Below are positions 18,024-26,893 of a stretch of 64,000 nt of DNA, in pieces. How positions within the stretch are numbered: position 1 is the first letter of the stretch; every line of letters begins with the position of its first letter. The notes under the pieces are model-generated. The model searched no databases and was not told where the DNA came from. It saw nothing but the letters and a program-made list of their open reading frames with translations. This DNA comes from Spartobacteria bacterium (lineage in GTDB: Bacteria > Verrucomicrobiota > Verrucomicrobiia > Chthoniobacterales > Chthoniobacteraceae), in NCBI GenBank assembly GCA_021324395.1, contig JAJPJG010000031.1:1-64000 (forward strand), read 5' to 3'. The translations under genes were made by a program, and so were the position numbers.

Positions 18024-18874
18024 TTAGCGAGGGCTGCGCTTCGGCTGCGCGTCAGGAATCGCACAGCAACATTAACAAGAAAAGTCATCGACACCAGCAC
18101 CAACGCGCCGGCCCAAGCCTGGCGGTGCCAGTCGTCATAAGGCGAAATCGCATACGCGAAAATTTGCAGCGGCAGCGCGGCAATCGGGTCGTGCAGGTTG
18201 TGATTCCAAAAACGGTTGCCGAACGCCGTGAAAAGCAGCGGCGCCGTCTCGCCCGCGACACGCGCGAGCGCAAGCAGCACGCCGGTGACGAGTCCTTTCA
18301 ACGCTGTTTTTAACACGATGTGCAGCGTCATTTTCCATCGCGCAATGCCGAGCGCGAGCGCCGCTTCACGGTAACCGTTCGGCACGAGCAGGAGCACTTC
18401 CTCGCTCATTCGGACAATCAGCGGAATCATGATGAAACCAAGCGCGACGCCGCCGGCGAGCGCGGAAAACGATTTTACCGGAACCACGATCAAGCCGTAA
18501 ACGACAATACCCCAGATGATCGACGGCACACCGTTGAGAATGTCGCAAATGAAACGCAAAAGCCAATTCACGCGCACCGAGCCGTATTCCGCGAGATAAA
18601 CGCCGCCAAGCACTCCAGTCGGCACGCCGATTAAGGCCGCGATGCCAAGCAACTCAAACGTGCCGACGATCGCATTGGCCATACCGCCGCCGATTTCGCC
18701 GACGGGTTTCGGCAGGTTTGTAAAAAAGCTCCAGTTCACCGCGCTAGCGCCTTCGCGCAGCAGATGAAAAAAGACCAGCCCGAGCGGCGCAATCACGAGC
18801 ACCGCGCAGAGCAGGCAAAGCGCGGAGACGAGCCCGCTCTTGATTTTTCGCCAGCGATAAAACGACTCCCGCAT
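18020..18874 (-). CDS. pstA: Phosphate ABC transporter permease PstA
   Basis: A 284-residue inner-membrane permease with about six membrane segments and the permease cytoplasmic loop for PstB contact ([20 protein letters not shown]). It forms the phosphate channel with PstC. The gene starts 3 bp after the pstC stop codon and overlaps pstB by 4 bp. Confidence 0.95.
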   Translation of the reverse strand: MRESFYRWRKIKSGLVSALCLLCAVLVIAPLGLVFFHLLREGASAVNWSFFTNLPKPVGEIGGGMANAIVGTFELLGIAALIGVPTGVLGGVYLAEYGSVRVNWLLRFICDILNGVPSIIWGIVVYGLIVVPVKSFSALAGGVALGFIMIPLIVRMSEEVLLLVPNGYREAALALGIARWKMTLHIVLKTALKGLVTGVLLALARVAGETAPLLFTAFGNRFWNHNLHDPIAALPLQIFAYAISPYDDWHRQAWAGALVLVSMTFLVNVAVRFLTRSRSAALAK

Positions 18875-18877
18875 GGC

Positions 18878-19852
18878 TTATTGAACGGCTCCCGCCGAAG
18901 TGTTGACGAATGTTTTGACCAGCAGCTGCGCGATCAAATTTACCGCGATCGTGACGCCGAAAAGCACGAGTCCGACCTCGAAAAGCGCGGAGAGATAAAC
19001 GTCGGTTGTCGCCTCGGTGAACTCGTTTGCGATGACGCTCGCGAGCGTGTAGCCGGGCGCGAAAAGCGACGCGACAATTTGCGGCGTATTGCCGATGACC
19101 ATCGTCACGGCCATCGTCTCGCCGAGCGCGCGGCCGAGGCCGAGCACAACTGCGCCGAAGAGTCCATTTTTTGCGTAGCTCAGCACGGCGATTCGCGTGA
19201 CTTCCCATCGCGTCGCACCTAGTCCGTAAGCCGCTTCGCGTTGCAAATCGGGCACTGAGCGCAAAATTTCCCGCGAAACCGACGTGATGATCGGCAGGAT
19301 CATGATCGCAACGATAATTCCGCCGGCGAGCATGCTAACGCCGTAAATCGGGCCGGTGAACAGCGGCAAAAAACCAAGCGTTTTTTTCAGCCATGGAAAT
19401 ACTGCGAGCCGCAAAAACGGCACCATCACGAATACGCCCCAGAGACCGAGGATCACGCTCGGGATTGCAGCGAGCATTTCAATCAGCGAAACAAGCGGTT
19501 GGCGAATCCACATTGGTGCGAGTTCGGTCAGAAAAACCGCCGTCGCGATGCTGAGCGGAACCGCAATGACCAGCGCGATGAGCGAAGAAATGAGCGTGCC
19601 ATAGATGAACGGCAGAGCCCCGAATTCCTCGGCGACCGGGTCCCATTTCGATGTGTTTAAAAAGTGAAAGCCGAATTTGTGAATCGCGAGCGATGAATTG
19701 CGCCAAAGCTGCCAGCCAACCAGAATCACCAACACCAACACGCTAAAAGCCATCACGAGCGTGAGCCATCGAAAGATCACGTCGCCGAATCGCGACGGCG
19801 CAACCATGCGCTCCTGCGCGCTCTCCGGAATGCTGGCTGTTGCGGTAATCAT
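18878..19852 (-). CDS. pstC: Phosphate ABC transporter permease PstC
   Basis: A 324-residue inner-membrane permease, partner of PstA. About six membrane helices are visible, and the EAA-type loop is REAAYGLGATRWEVTRIAVL. It follows pstS after a 66-bp gap containing a strong hairpin (19865-19897). Confidence 0.95.
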   Translation of the reverse strand: MITATASIPESAQERMVAPSRFGDVIFRWLTLVMAFSVLVLVILVGWQLWRNSSLAIHKFGFHFLNTSKWDPVAEEFGALPFIYGTLISSLIALVIAVPLSIATAVFLTELAPMWIRQPLVSLIEMLAAIPSVILGLWGVFVMVPFLRLAVFPWLKKTLGFLPLFTGPIYGVSMLAGGIIVAIMILPIITSVSREILRSVPDLQREAAYGLGATRWEVTRIAVLSYAKNGLFGAVVLGLGRALGETMAVTMVIGNTPQIVASLFAPGYTLASVIANEFTEATTDVYLSALFEVGLVLFGVTIAVNLIAQLLVKTFVNTSAGAVQ

Positions 19853-19864
19853 TTTTACGCGCTA

Positions 19865-19897
19865 ACGGCGTGGAGAGAAACGCTCTCTCCACGCCGT
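19865..19897. repeat. Strong hairpin between pstS and pstC
   Basis: A perfect 13-bp stem pairs ACGGCGTGGAGAG (19865-19877) with CTCTCCACGCCGT (19885-19897) around a 7-nt loop. No U-tract follows on either strand, so it is more likely an mRNA-stabilising or partial-attenuation element than a full terminator. Its place just after pstS fits the need for more PstS than permease. Confidence 0.7.
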
Positions 19898-19918
19898 CGC
19901 AATTTCAAACGAATTTCG

Positions 19919-20932
19919 TCAGTATTTGATTTCGTCAATACGCTTGAGCACGCGTTTTTGCAGCTCCTGCGGCAGCGGGGCGTAGTTGAGGTCCTTCGCG
20001 AATTTCTCGCCTTCGCTTTCGGCCCATTTCAAAAATTCGACGAGCTTTTTGCCTTTCGTCGCATCTTTTTGTTGCTCGTAAACGAGCAGCCACGTCGTGC
20101 CGGAAATCGGATACGCAGCCTCGCCCGGCGCGTTCGTCATCGAAAAACGGAAGTCGTCAGGAACCTGCGCCGACGCCAGTGCGGCGGTCACCGACTCGGT
20201 GGAAGCTTGCACGTATTTTCCGGTCGCGTTTTTCAGATCGGCAAACGGCATTTTGTTTTGCATCGCGTAAATGAGTTCGACGTAGCCGATCGCGCCCGGT
20301 GTTTGTTTGACCTGACCGCTCACGCCTTCGTTGCCTTTCGCGCCGAGGCCGCATGGCCAGTTGACGGATGTGTTCACGCCGACTTTCGATTTCCAGTCCG
20401 CGCTGACTTTGCTGAGATAATCAGTGAAAATGTAGGTAGTGCCGCTGCCGTCGGAGCGGTGCACCACGACGATGTCCGTGTCGGGCAGCTTCACGCCTTC
20501 GTTCAGTTTCGCGATCGCGGGATCATTCCACTTTTTAATATTGCCGAGGAAAATGTTCGCGAGCGTTTCGCCGTCGAGTTTGAGTGAGGAAATTTCCGGC
20601 ACGTTGTAAGCAACGACATCCGCGCCCGCAACCGTCGGGATGTGCAAAAGTTTGCGTGGCGCTTTCGCGAGATTTTCGTCGCTCATCGGGCCGTCCGATG
20701 CGCCGAAATCGACGGTCTCCGCGAGGATTTGCTTTTGCCCGCCGCCGGAGCCGATCGACTGGTAATTGAAGCGCACCGAAGGATCGACCTTCGCGTATTC
20801 GTCGAACCATTTCGAGTAAATCGGATACGGAAAAGTCGCGCCTGCGCCGTTGATCGTCATTTGCGCGAAGGCGCTGACGCTGCACGTGGTGAGAAGCGAT
20901 GCGAGGAGGAGTTTGCGGAGATTTGATTTCAT
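19919..20932 (-). CDS. pstS: Phosphate-binding protein PstS
   Basis: A 337-residue periplasmic phosphate-binding protein. ATG 20932 gives MKSNLRKLLLAS and a signal peptide cut after SAFA; the upstream in-frame extension lacks any signal. Ligand-site segments INGAGATFPYPIYSKW, IGSGGG and HRSDGSGTTYIFTDYL match the family. It is the first gene of pstSCAB-phoU-DUF47, with Pho-box-like repeats 24-67 bp upstream of the start codon. Confidence 0.95.
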   Translation of the reverse strand: MKSNLRKLLLASLLTTCSVSAFAQMTINGAGATFPYPIYSKWFDEYAKVDPSVRFNYQSIGSGGGQKQILAETVDFGASDGPMSDENLAKAPRKLLHIPTVAGADVVAYNVPEISSLKLDGETLANIFLGNIKKWNDPAIAKLNEGVKLPDTDIVVVHRSDGSGTTYIFTDYLSKVSADWKSKVGVNTSVNWPCGLGAKGNEGVSGQVKQTPGAIGYVELIYAMQNKMPFADLKNATGKYVQASTESVTAALASAQVPDDFRFSMTNAPGEAAYPISGTTWLLVYEQQKDATKGKKLVEFLKWAESEGEKFAKDLNYAPLPQELQKRVLKRIDEIKY

Positions 20933-20955
20933 GAGAGCGGGATACAGTGGCTGCG

Positions 20956-20999
20956 GAATGTTACGATTAGGTGACGATTGGGTAACAAGTCTGTGACGA
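20956..20999 (-). promoter_or_regulatory. Pho-box-like array upstream of pstS
   Basis: Four consecutive 11-bp repeats read on the minus strand as TCGTCACAGAC, TTGTTACCCAA, TCGTCACCTAA and TCGTAACATTC. The 7+4 spacing and the GTNAC core fit PhoB binding repeats. The last two units match the array upstream of the porin at 19 of 22 positions. Confidence 0.8.
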
Positions 21000-21014
21000 A
21001 AATTTTGAGCGCGT

Positions 21015-21052
21015 AAAAAAAAGCCCGGCATTCGTGAAAATGCCGGGCTTTT
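21015..21052 (-). terminator. Intrinsic terminator of the porin gene
   Basis: AAAAGCCCGGCATT (21019-21032) pairs with AATGCCGGGCTTTT (21039-21052) around a 6-nt loop, and on the minus strand a run of U (from 21022 down to 21015) follows. It lies 22 bp beyond the porin stop codon and separates porin and pstS transcription. Confidence 0.92.
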
Positions 21053-21073
21053 AAACATACGTTTCTTTTGGTT

Positions 21074-22618
21074 TTAGAATTTTACGTTCAAGTCGAGCTG
21101 GAACACATGCACGACGTTTGCATTCGCAACGCCGGCGCTCGAGCCGACCGTGGCGAATCCGCCCACGAGATTGTCACGTAGATTCCACGCGTAATAATAT
21201 GTCGCTGCGAGCGTCGCAAAATCGGTGACGTTGTAAGTCAGGCCGGATTTGATGCCGCGCGTGTTGAGTTCGCTAAGCGCAAAGTCGGAGTCATTGATAT
21301 TCGGATCAACCGACGCGATACCGGTCTGCCGCCAGTTGACGAACATCGACAAATCACCCGCTTTTTTATTTTCGCCGACTTGCAATCCGAGCAGATATGC
21401 AAAGTCATCCTCGGGCTGGTGCATGCTGGTGAAATGGCCGTGCGGCTCGAGCGATTTGAAATGGCCGACGGTGCCGGTCGTGTCATCGCGCAGCAATCCG
21501 TAAACCTCGTCGTCGCGCTCTTTGCCACGCGTGTTCCAGGCGAAATCCCAGTAGAATTTCGTCGGCACGCCCCAGAGTTTGAACGAAATGTCGCCAGGCG
21601 CGGTGAGGATCGCGAGATCGCGCGTCTCGCCGAGGTAAAACGCGTTGACCGCCGTCCCGCCGGAAGGTGCAGCGCTTGTGTCGGAGAACTGCACCGAGTT
21701 CGTGCCCGCGGGCAGGAAAAGCGATGCGGAATTGTAAAACATGAATGCCGGCGCAAACGTGACTTTCACGCCGTGTGTTTTGTAGCTGCCGAGCAACTGC
21801 GCCTCGAACAGCCACGCGTCGTCGCTCACGTCGTTGTCGCGCAAACCGGGCTCGGTAAGTCGGCCGCCGTTTTCGATGTTATCGCTGAAAATGAATTCGC
21901 CGAGATTCAGCCCGAGCGTCCACGGGCGCTCAGCCGGCGCGGCTTCTTTTGCCGCGAAAGATTTGCCGTCTTTCGAGTAGCTGCCGATATCGCCGCCGCC
22001 GAGGAACATTTTGTCGAAGCGTAAAATTTCGACAAAGCCGTCCGGATTGATGTCCGGATCCCAGACGAGATCGGTCGTATAAAACGGATTCGCCATTTTG
22101 CCGGCTTCGAGCGTCAGCCAATCGCCGCTCGCGTGCCAGCCGAGATAGGCTTTGCTGATATAGATGCCGTATTTGCCGAATCCGCTGCCGAGCGTTTGGT
22201 TCGAGCTGTCCGCGGCATTTGATGTCGCGAGTTCGACTCCACCAAACCAGTTGTCATTGAGAATGAAATCGTCGTGGATGCGCAGACGCAGGCGCACGCG
22301 CGAACGCTGTGAGCCGCTGCCGAAATCGCGTCCGGTAGCCGGATTCACCGCTTGGGAATCGAGCGTGTCATATTGATAACGCAGTCGCAAATCGCCGCCG
22401 ATTCGCATCTCCTGCACCCACGAGCCGACATTGATTTTGCTGGTAGCTGCAGTGCTCGCGGCCTGTTCCTTGACGAGATCCGCGCGGACATCTTCAGCTT
22501 CTTTTGAACTGATGACTTTCTTTTTGACTAACAAATCGAGCAGCGCGCTGTCTTGCGCGTGCGCGACGCCGAATGCCGCAACGGCGGCAAGCGAGGCAAT
22601 AATGGTTCGCTTTAACAT
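21074..22618 (-). CDS. Outer-membrane porin, probably phosphate-regulated
   Basis: A 514-residue outer-membrane beta-barrel of the putative-porin type. A signal peptide ends at AHA (residue 21). A short helical segment (LLDLLVKKKVISSKEAEDV) comes next, followed by alternating barrel strands and a C-terminal LNVKF with terminal Phe. The Pho-box-like repeats at 22699-22742 and the adjacent pstS suggest it carries phosphate across the outer membrane under starvation, as OprP/OprO do in Pseudomonas. Sequence family membership is clear; specificity is inferred from context. Confidence 0.88.
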   Translation of the reverse strand: MLKRTIIASLAAVAAFGVAHAQDSALLDLLVKKKVISSKEAEDVRADLVKEQAASTAATSKINVGSWVQEMRIGGDLRLRYQYDTLDSQAVNPATGRDFGSGSQRSRVRLRLRIHDDFILNDNWFGGVELATSNAADSSNQTLGSGFGKYGIYISKAYLGWHASGDWLTLEAGKMANPFYTTDLVWDPDINPDGFVEILRFDKMFLGGGDIGSYSKDGKSFAAKEAAPAERPWTLGLNLGEFIFSDNIENGGRLTEPGLRDNDVSDDAWLFEAQLLGSYKTHGVKVTFAPAFMFYNSASLFLPAGTNSVQFSDTSAAPSGGTAVNAFYLGETRDLAILTAPGDISFKLWGVPTKFYWDFAWNTRGKERDDEVYGLLRDDTTGTVGHFKSLEPHGHFTSMHQPEDDFAYLLGLQVGENKKAGDLSMFVNWRQTGIASVDPNINDSDFALSELNTRGIKSGLTYNVTDFATLAATYYYAWNLRDNLVGGFATVGSSAGVANANVVHVFQLDLNVKF

Positions 22619-22698
22619 TTTACTCCTTTGGTTTGGGTTTGTTTGGAAATGATTTGCGGGGGTCGCAAACCAATTCGACAGGGGCGAGACTGAAGAAT

Positions 22699-22742
22699 GA
22701 ATGTTACGATTGTGTGACGGAATTGTTGCGATTCTGCAACAA
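22699..22742 (-). promoter_or_regulatory. Pho-box-like repeats upstream of the porin gene
   Basis: On the minus strand two strong 11-bp units, CCGTCACACAA and TCGTAACATTC (22699-22720), match the pstS array. Two weaker units, TTGTTGCAGAA and TCGCAACAATT (22721-22742), lie upstream and coincide with a 9-bp inverted repeat (AATTGTTGC at 22721-22729, GCAACAATT at 22736-22744) that may also end xylB transcription. Confidence 0.7.
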
Positions 22743-22752
22743 TTTCATGCGC

Positions 22753-24252
<1,500 letters not shown>

Positions 24253-24257
24253 ATTTA

Positions 24258-24335
24258 ATTGTTGATTGCGGATTGCGGATTGCGGATTGGTTGTTGCCGG
24301 GCGCTCAATCTGCAATCTTCAATTCGAAATCTGCA
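24258..24335. repeat. GGATTGC micro-repeat with inverted counterpart
   Basis: Three to four tandem copies of the 7-bp word GGATTGC (about 24264-24290) face AATCTGCAATC and AATCTGCAATG (24307-24338), which read as the same word on the other strand with one change. The two halves can form a long imperfect hairpin. In translation the repeat reads NPQSAI or DCGLRIAD, a low-complexity string I recall from many environmental genomes. It fills the divergent gap between xylB and the VOC gene. Confidence 0.6.
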
Positions 24336-24716
24336 ATGATTAAAAAGCTTCTTCACACGCGTTATCGCGTGCACGACCTCGAGAAAACGGTTTCGTTTTA
24401 TAAAGACGTGCTCGGTCTCGAGGAAATCGGCCGGCATACCTCCGGGCGCGGCTCACAGCTCGTTTTTTTCAAAGCGCCCGGCGGTGAGGAAGAGATTGAA
24501 ATTTGTAAATACGATGCGAGCGGACCGGTGCAAGTCGGCCACGACCTCACGCATCTCGCCTTTGAAGTGGAGGATCTCGACACATTCGCTAAGCACGCGG
24601 AAGCGAAAGGCTATCCACTCAGCGACGGGCCGCATCGCAGCCCGAGCGGCAGCGTGATTGCGTTCATCGACGCGCCGGAAGGTTACGAAATCGAACTCAT
24701 TCAGCGCGCAAAATAA
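24336..24716 (+). CDS. VOC-family protein, lactoylglutathione lyase-like
   Basis: A 126-residue vicinal-oxygen-chelate protein resembling glyoxalase I, which isomerises the methylglyoxal-thiol adduct. ATG 24336 gives MIKKLLHTRYRVHDLEKTVSFYKDVLGLE. Metal-ligand positions are plausible at His8, Glu56 (EEEIEI), His75 (HLAF) and Glu121 (YEIELIQ). It is the first gene of a tightly packed four-gene plus-strand unit; the next start codon follows the stop codon directly. Confidence 0.87.
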   Translation: MIKKLLHTRYRVHDLEKTVSFYKDVLGLEEIGRHTSGRGSQLVFFKAPGGEEEIEICKYDASGPVQVGHDLTHLAFEVEDLDTFAKHAEAKGYPLSDGPHRSPSGSVIAFIDAPEGYEIELIQRAK

Positions 24717-24989
24717 ATGGATTTCGACTGGCTAGACGCGCCGTTTGACCTGCGCAAAATCACGCCGAAGGAAATCGAGGAATCGTTTGAAGATCCATTC
24801 AGCTTGCGGCTTTTGCCCGATCAGGCCGGCGAGGACGCGCGCTATTTCAATCTCGGCAAATCGATCGGCGACCGCGGGATTTTTTCCGTGTTTTGGACCG
24901 ATGGAAAAAACTACCGCGTGATTTGCGCACGCGATATGACACCCGAGGAGCTCGGTTTTTACACACGCAAAAACTCGGAGAACTCATGA
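24717..24989 (+). CDS. BrnT-family toxin-like protein
   Basis: A 90-residue protein resembling BrnT, a RelE-fold ribonuclease toxin. The family pattern is visible as FDWLDAPF, KITPKEIEESFEDP, a strand region ending LGKSIGDRGIFSVFWT, and RVICARDMTPEELGFY. It starts immediately after the VOC stop codon and overlaps the next gene as ATGA. The toxin-first order matches known brnTA pairs. Activity is inferred, and the catalytic residues are not certain from sequence alone. Confidence 0.75.
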   Translation: MDFDWLDAPFDLRKITPKEIEESFEDPFSLRLLPDQAGEDARYFNLGKSIGDRGIFSVFWTDGKNYRVICARDMTPEELGFYTRKNSENS

Positions 24990-25249
24990 AAAAGATCACG
25001 AATTGGGCGGACGTGCCGCCGTTTGATTCCGAGGAAACCGAGGCGCGTTTTTGGATGGATGTCCAGATCGACGGCCGGTTGATGAATGCGTCGCTGCTGA
25101 AAGCCGACGCGCGCGATTCGACGACGATCACACTGCGGTTCGACCCGCGCATGCTCGCGCGCATCAAGCGCATCGCGCGATCGCGTTATCTCAATTACCA
25201 AAGCATGATCAAGCAGTGGCTCGCCGAGCGGCTCGAGCAGGAGCTGTGA
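24986..25249 (+). CDS. BrnA/CopG-type antitoxin-like protein
   Basis: An 87-residue protein with a C-terminal ribbon-helix-helix-like segment (ITLRFDPRMLARIKRIARSR and LNYQSMIKQWLAERLEQEL), typical of CopG/BrnA antitoxins that bind their toxin and repress their own promoter. ATG 24986 overlaps the stop codon of the upstream toxin-like gene, and the stop overlaps the GTG start of the MOSC gene. Confidence 0.78.
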   Translation: MKKITNWADVPPFDSEETEARFWMDVQIDGRLMNASLLKADARDSTTITLRFDPRMLARIKRIARSRYLNYQSMIKQWLAERLEQEL

Positions 25250-25704
25250 AAATCCGCCACCTCTACATTTCGCACGGGCACAATTTTTTCGGCCATCACG
25301 GACGCGAGCCGGGGGAAAACGAAATGATCGAAGTCGATCAAATCGAATGCGTCGCCGGACACGGAATTCGCGGCGATCGCTTTTTCGATTTCAAGCCGGA
25401 CTACAAAGGCCAGATCACGTTTTTCTCGCAGGAAATTTACGACGCGCTGCGCGATGCGCTCGGCGTGCGCGACAAGCCGCCATCGGCTTTTCGGCGGAAT
25501 GTGATCGTCAGCGGAATCGACCTGAACACGCTGATTGGCGCGGAATTTCAAATTCAAGACGTCTGGTTTCGCGGCACGTCGGAATGTTCGCCGTGTCATT
25601 GGATGGATCGCGCGTTTGCGCCCGGCGCGGAAGCGTGGCTGAAAGGCCGCGGTGGTTTGCGCGCGCAGATATTGACCGACGGCGTGCTCGTTCGCGACGC
25701 CTGA
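25246..25704 (+). CDS. MOSC-domain protein
   Basis: A 152-residue MOSC-domain protein. These proteins bind or use the molybdenum cofactor or deliver sulfur through a conserved cysteine; SECSPCHWMDRAF (around residues 110-122) contains the candidate. The GTG start at 25246 overlaps the upstream stop codon (GTGA), so it is translationally coupled to the antitoxin-like gene. VECVAGHGI-like text near residue 36 (IECVAGHGIRGDRFFD) is the usual N-terminal MOSC signature. Confidence 0.85.
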   Translation: MKIRHLYISHGHNFFGHHGREPGENEMIEVDQIECVAGHGIRGDRFFDFKPDYKGQITFFSQEIYDALRDALGVRDKPPSAFRRNVIVSGIDLNTLIGAEFQIQDVWFRGTSECSPCHWMDRAFAPGAEAWLKGRGGLRAQILTDGVLVRDA

Positions 25705-25708
25705 AAAT

Positions 25709-26128
25709 TTACACGGCGGGATGCTGGGCGACGGGCGAACGCGTCGCGCGCATCGCTTCGCGCAAACGAGTGCAAAGCGCGTCGCACGTGAACGGCTTCG
25801 GGATGAATCCGAGCAAGCCGCGCTGAAGCATTTTCCGCATTTCGGCGATCTCGGCGATGCCGCTGGTCAAGAGCACTTTTACCTGCGGATTAATCGCGCG
25901 TAGTTCCTCGAACACTTCCGCTCCGGTAAAAATCGGCAGCTTGTAATCGAGCAGCACCACGTCGACGCGCAAGAATTGCATTTTATAAATCTTCATCGCG
26001 TCGAGCGCCGTCGCAGCCATGATTGTGTGAAAGCCTTCCGCGGAAAGCATCGCGGAGACATTTCGCAGCATATCGATGCTGTCATCGACCACGAGAACGG
26101 TCGGACTGGAAAGCGGCTCATATTGCAC
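25709..26128 (-). CDS. Single-domain response regulator
   Basis: A 139-residue receiver-only protein. The acidic pocket is Asp15-Asp16, the phospho-acceptor Asp61 (VVLLDYKLP), the switch Thr/Ser region is LLTSG (86-90), and the conserved Lys is 111 (IPKPF). There is no output domain, so it would signal by protein contact. No histidine kinase lies nearby. It ends 4 bp from the convergent MOSC gene. Confidence 0.92.
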   Translation of the reverse strand: MQYEPLSSPTVLVVDDSIDMLRNVSAMLSAEGFHTIMAATALDAMKIYKMQFLRVDVVLLDYKLPIFTGAEVFEELRAINPQVKVLLTSGIAEIAEMRKMLQRGLLGFIPKPFTCDALCTRLREAMRATRSPVAQHPAV

Positions 26129-26229
26129 ACCCCATTTTAAAGCAATCGGTGTGCTAAGCCCGCGGATGTTTGCAGCAATGTAATCCTAACGGCAATCCAA
26201 CGAAAGGTATGCGATGTCAGATGCATATT

Positions 26230-26514
26230 ATGAACATCGCGCAAAAAGCAGTGCTTTGGATAAATTCGGCAATCTGTTTGGTAAGCGCTATTTTTCCTCC
26301 GTGCCAGCGGGTCCGCGAGCATGGAGATGAAGTCATCCGCACATGGGCGGGATTTCACTTCGTTGCATTCGCGCAAAATGCGCAGCGTCATCTCCATATC
26401 AACTGGCCTATTTTGCTGCCGGCTCTGGTGTTCGTTTGCGCCGTCGCAGCGGCATTCTACGTCTTGTTTTCCGAGGAGAATCCCGCCGACCGCGGCAGTG
26501 CAGTCGCGTTGTAA
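26230..26514 (+). CDS. Small membrane protein with two transmembrane segments
   Basis: A 94-residue protein starting MNIAQKAVLWINSAIC; ATG 26221 is an alternative. One hydrophobic segment at the N-terminus ends in FPP, and a second (WPILLPALVFVCAVAAAFYV) lies near the C-terminus, with a soluble loop containing GFHF between. This layout resembles a common uncharacterised small bacterial membrane-protein family. No function can be assigned. Confidence 0.6.
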   Translation: MNIAQKAVLWINSAICLVSAIFPPCQRVREHGDEVIRTWAGFHFVAFAQNAQRHLHINWPILLPALVFVCAVAAAFYVLFSEENPADRGSAVAL

Positions 26515-26535
26515 CGCGCTGTAAGAGAGGAAAAC

Positions 26536-26611
26536 TGGAGCGGGTGACGAGACTCGAACTCGCGACGTCTACCTTGGCAAGGTAGTGCTCTACCAACTGA
26601 GCTACACCCGC
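26536..26611 (-). tRNA. tRNA-Gly (GCC)
   Basis: The minus strand folds as a cloverleaf: acceptor GCGGGTG with CACCCGC, D-loop AGCTCAGTTGGTAGAGC, anticodon stem CTACC/GGTAG around TTGCCAA with anticodon GCC, and T-loop GTTCGAGTC. The 3' CCA is encoded. Confidence 0.96.
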
Positions 26612-26612
26612 A

Positions 26613-26893
26613 TGGAGTGATTCGCCCTGCGGCGAATGGACGAGCAAAATAGGCGAAATCTGTGGCGTTGCAAGCGGATTTTCCGACGGTTTTTCGCTTT
26701 GGCTAAAAAGCGAAGATGCAGCCAAAAGTTACACATTAGAATCACTACTTTTCGCAGAAACCACCATAAGTTATGAATTTTATGGTTCTTTCTTGACAAC
26801 TTACGCTCAAATTTTGATTCTCAACGCGCACTTTATAAAAAAAGTGCCCGAGCCTACCGAACGGTTCGGAATTTAGGGGAAAGGGAAAACCAA
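26613..26893 (+). promoter_or_regulatory. Leader of the rightward EPS genes with candidate promoter and hairpins
   Basis: No gene is seen here. TTGACA at 26793-26798 is a good -35 element; the -10 at a 17-bp spacing (GATTCT, 26816-26821) is weak. Downstream are two small hairpins: GCACTTT with AAAGTGC (26828-26847) and CCGAAC with GTTCGG (26857-26869). A Shine-Dalgarno-like AGGGGAAAGGG lies just before the start codon at 26894. Confidence 0.4.

Noticed and set aside
26613-26893. Sigma-54 promoter for the EPS genes, as seen in other PEP-CTERM/EPS systems
   Set aside because: I did not find the TGGCAC-N5-TTGCA pattern at proper spacing in this leader.
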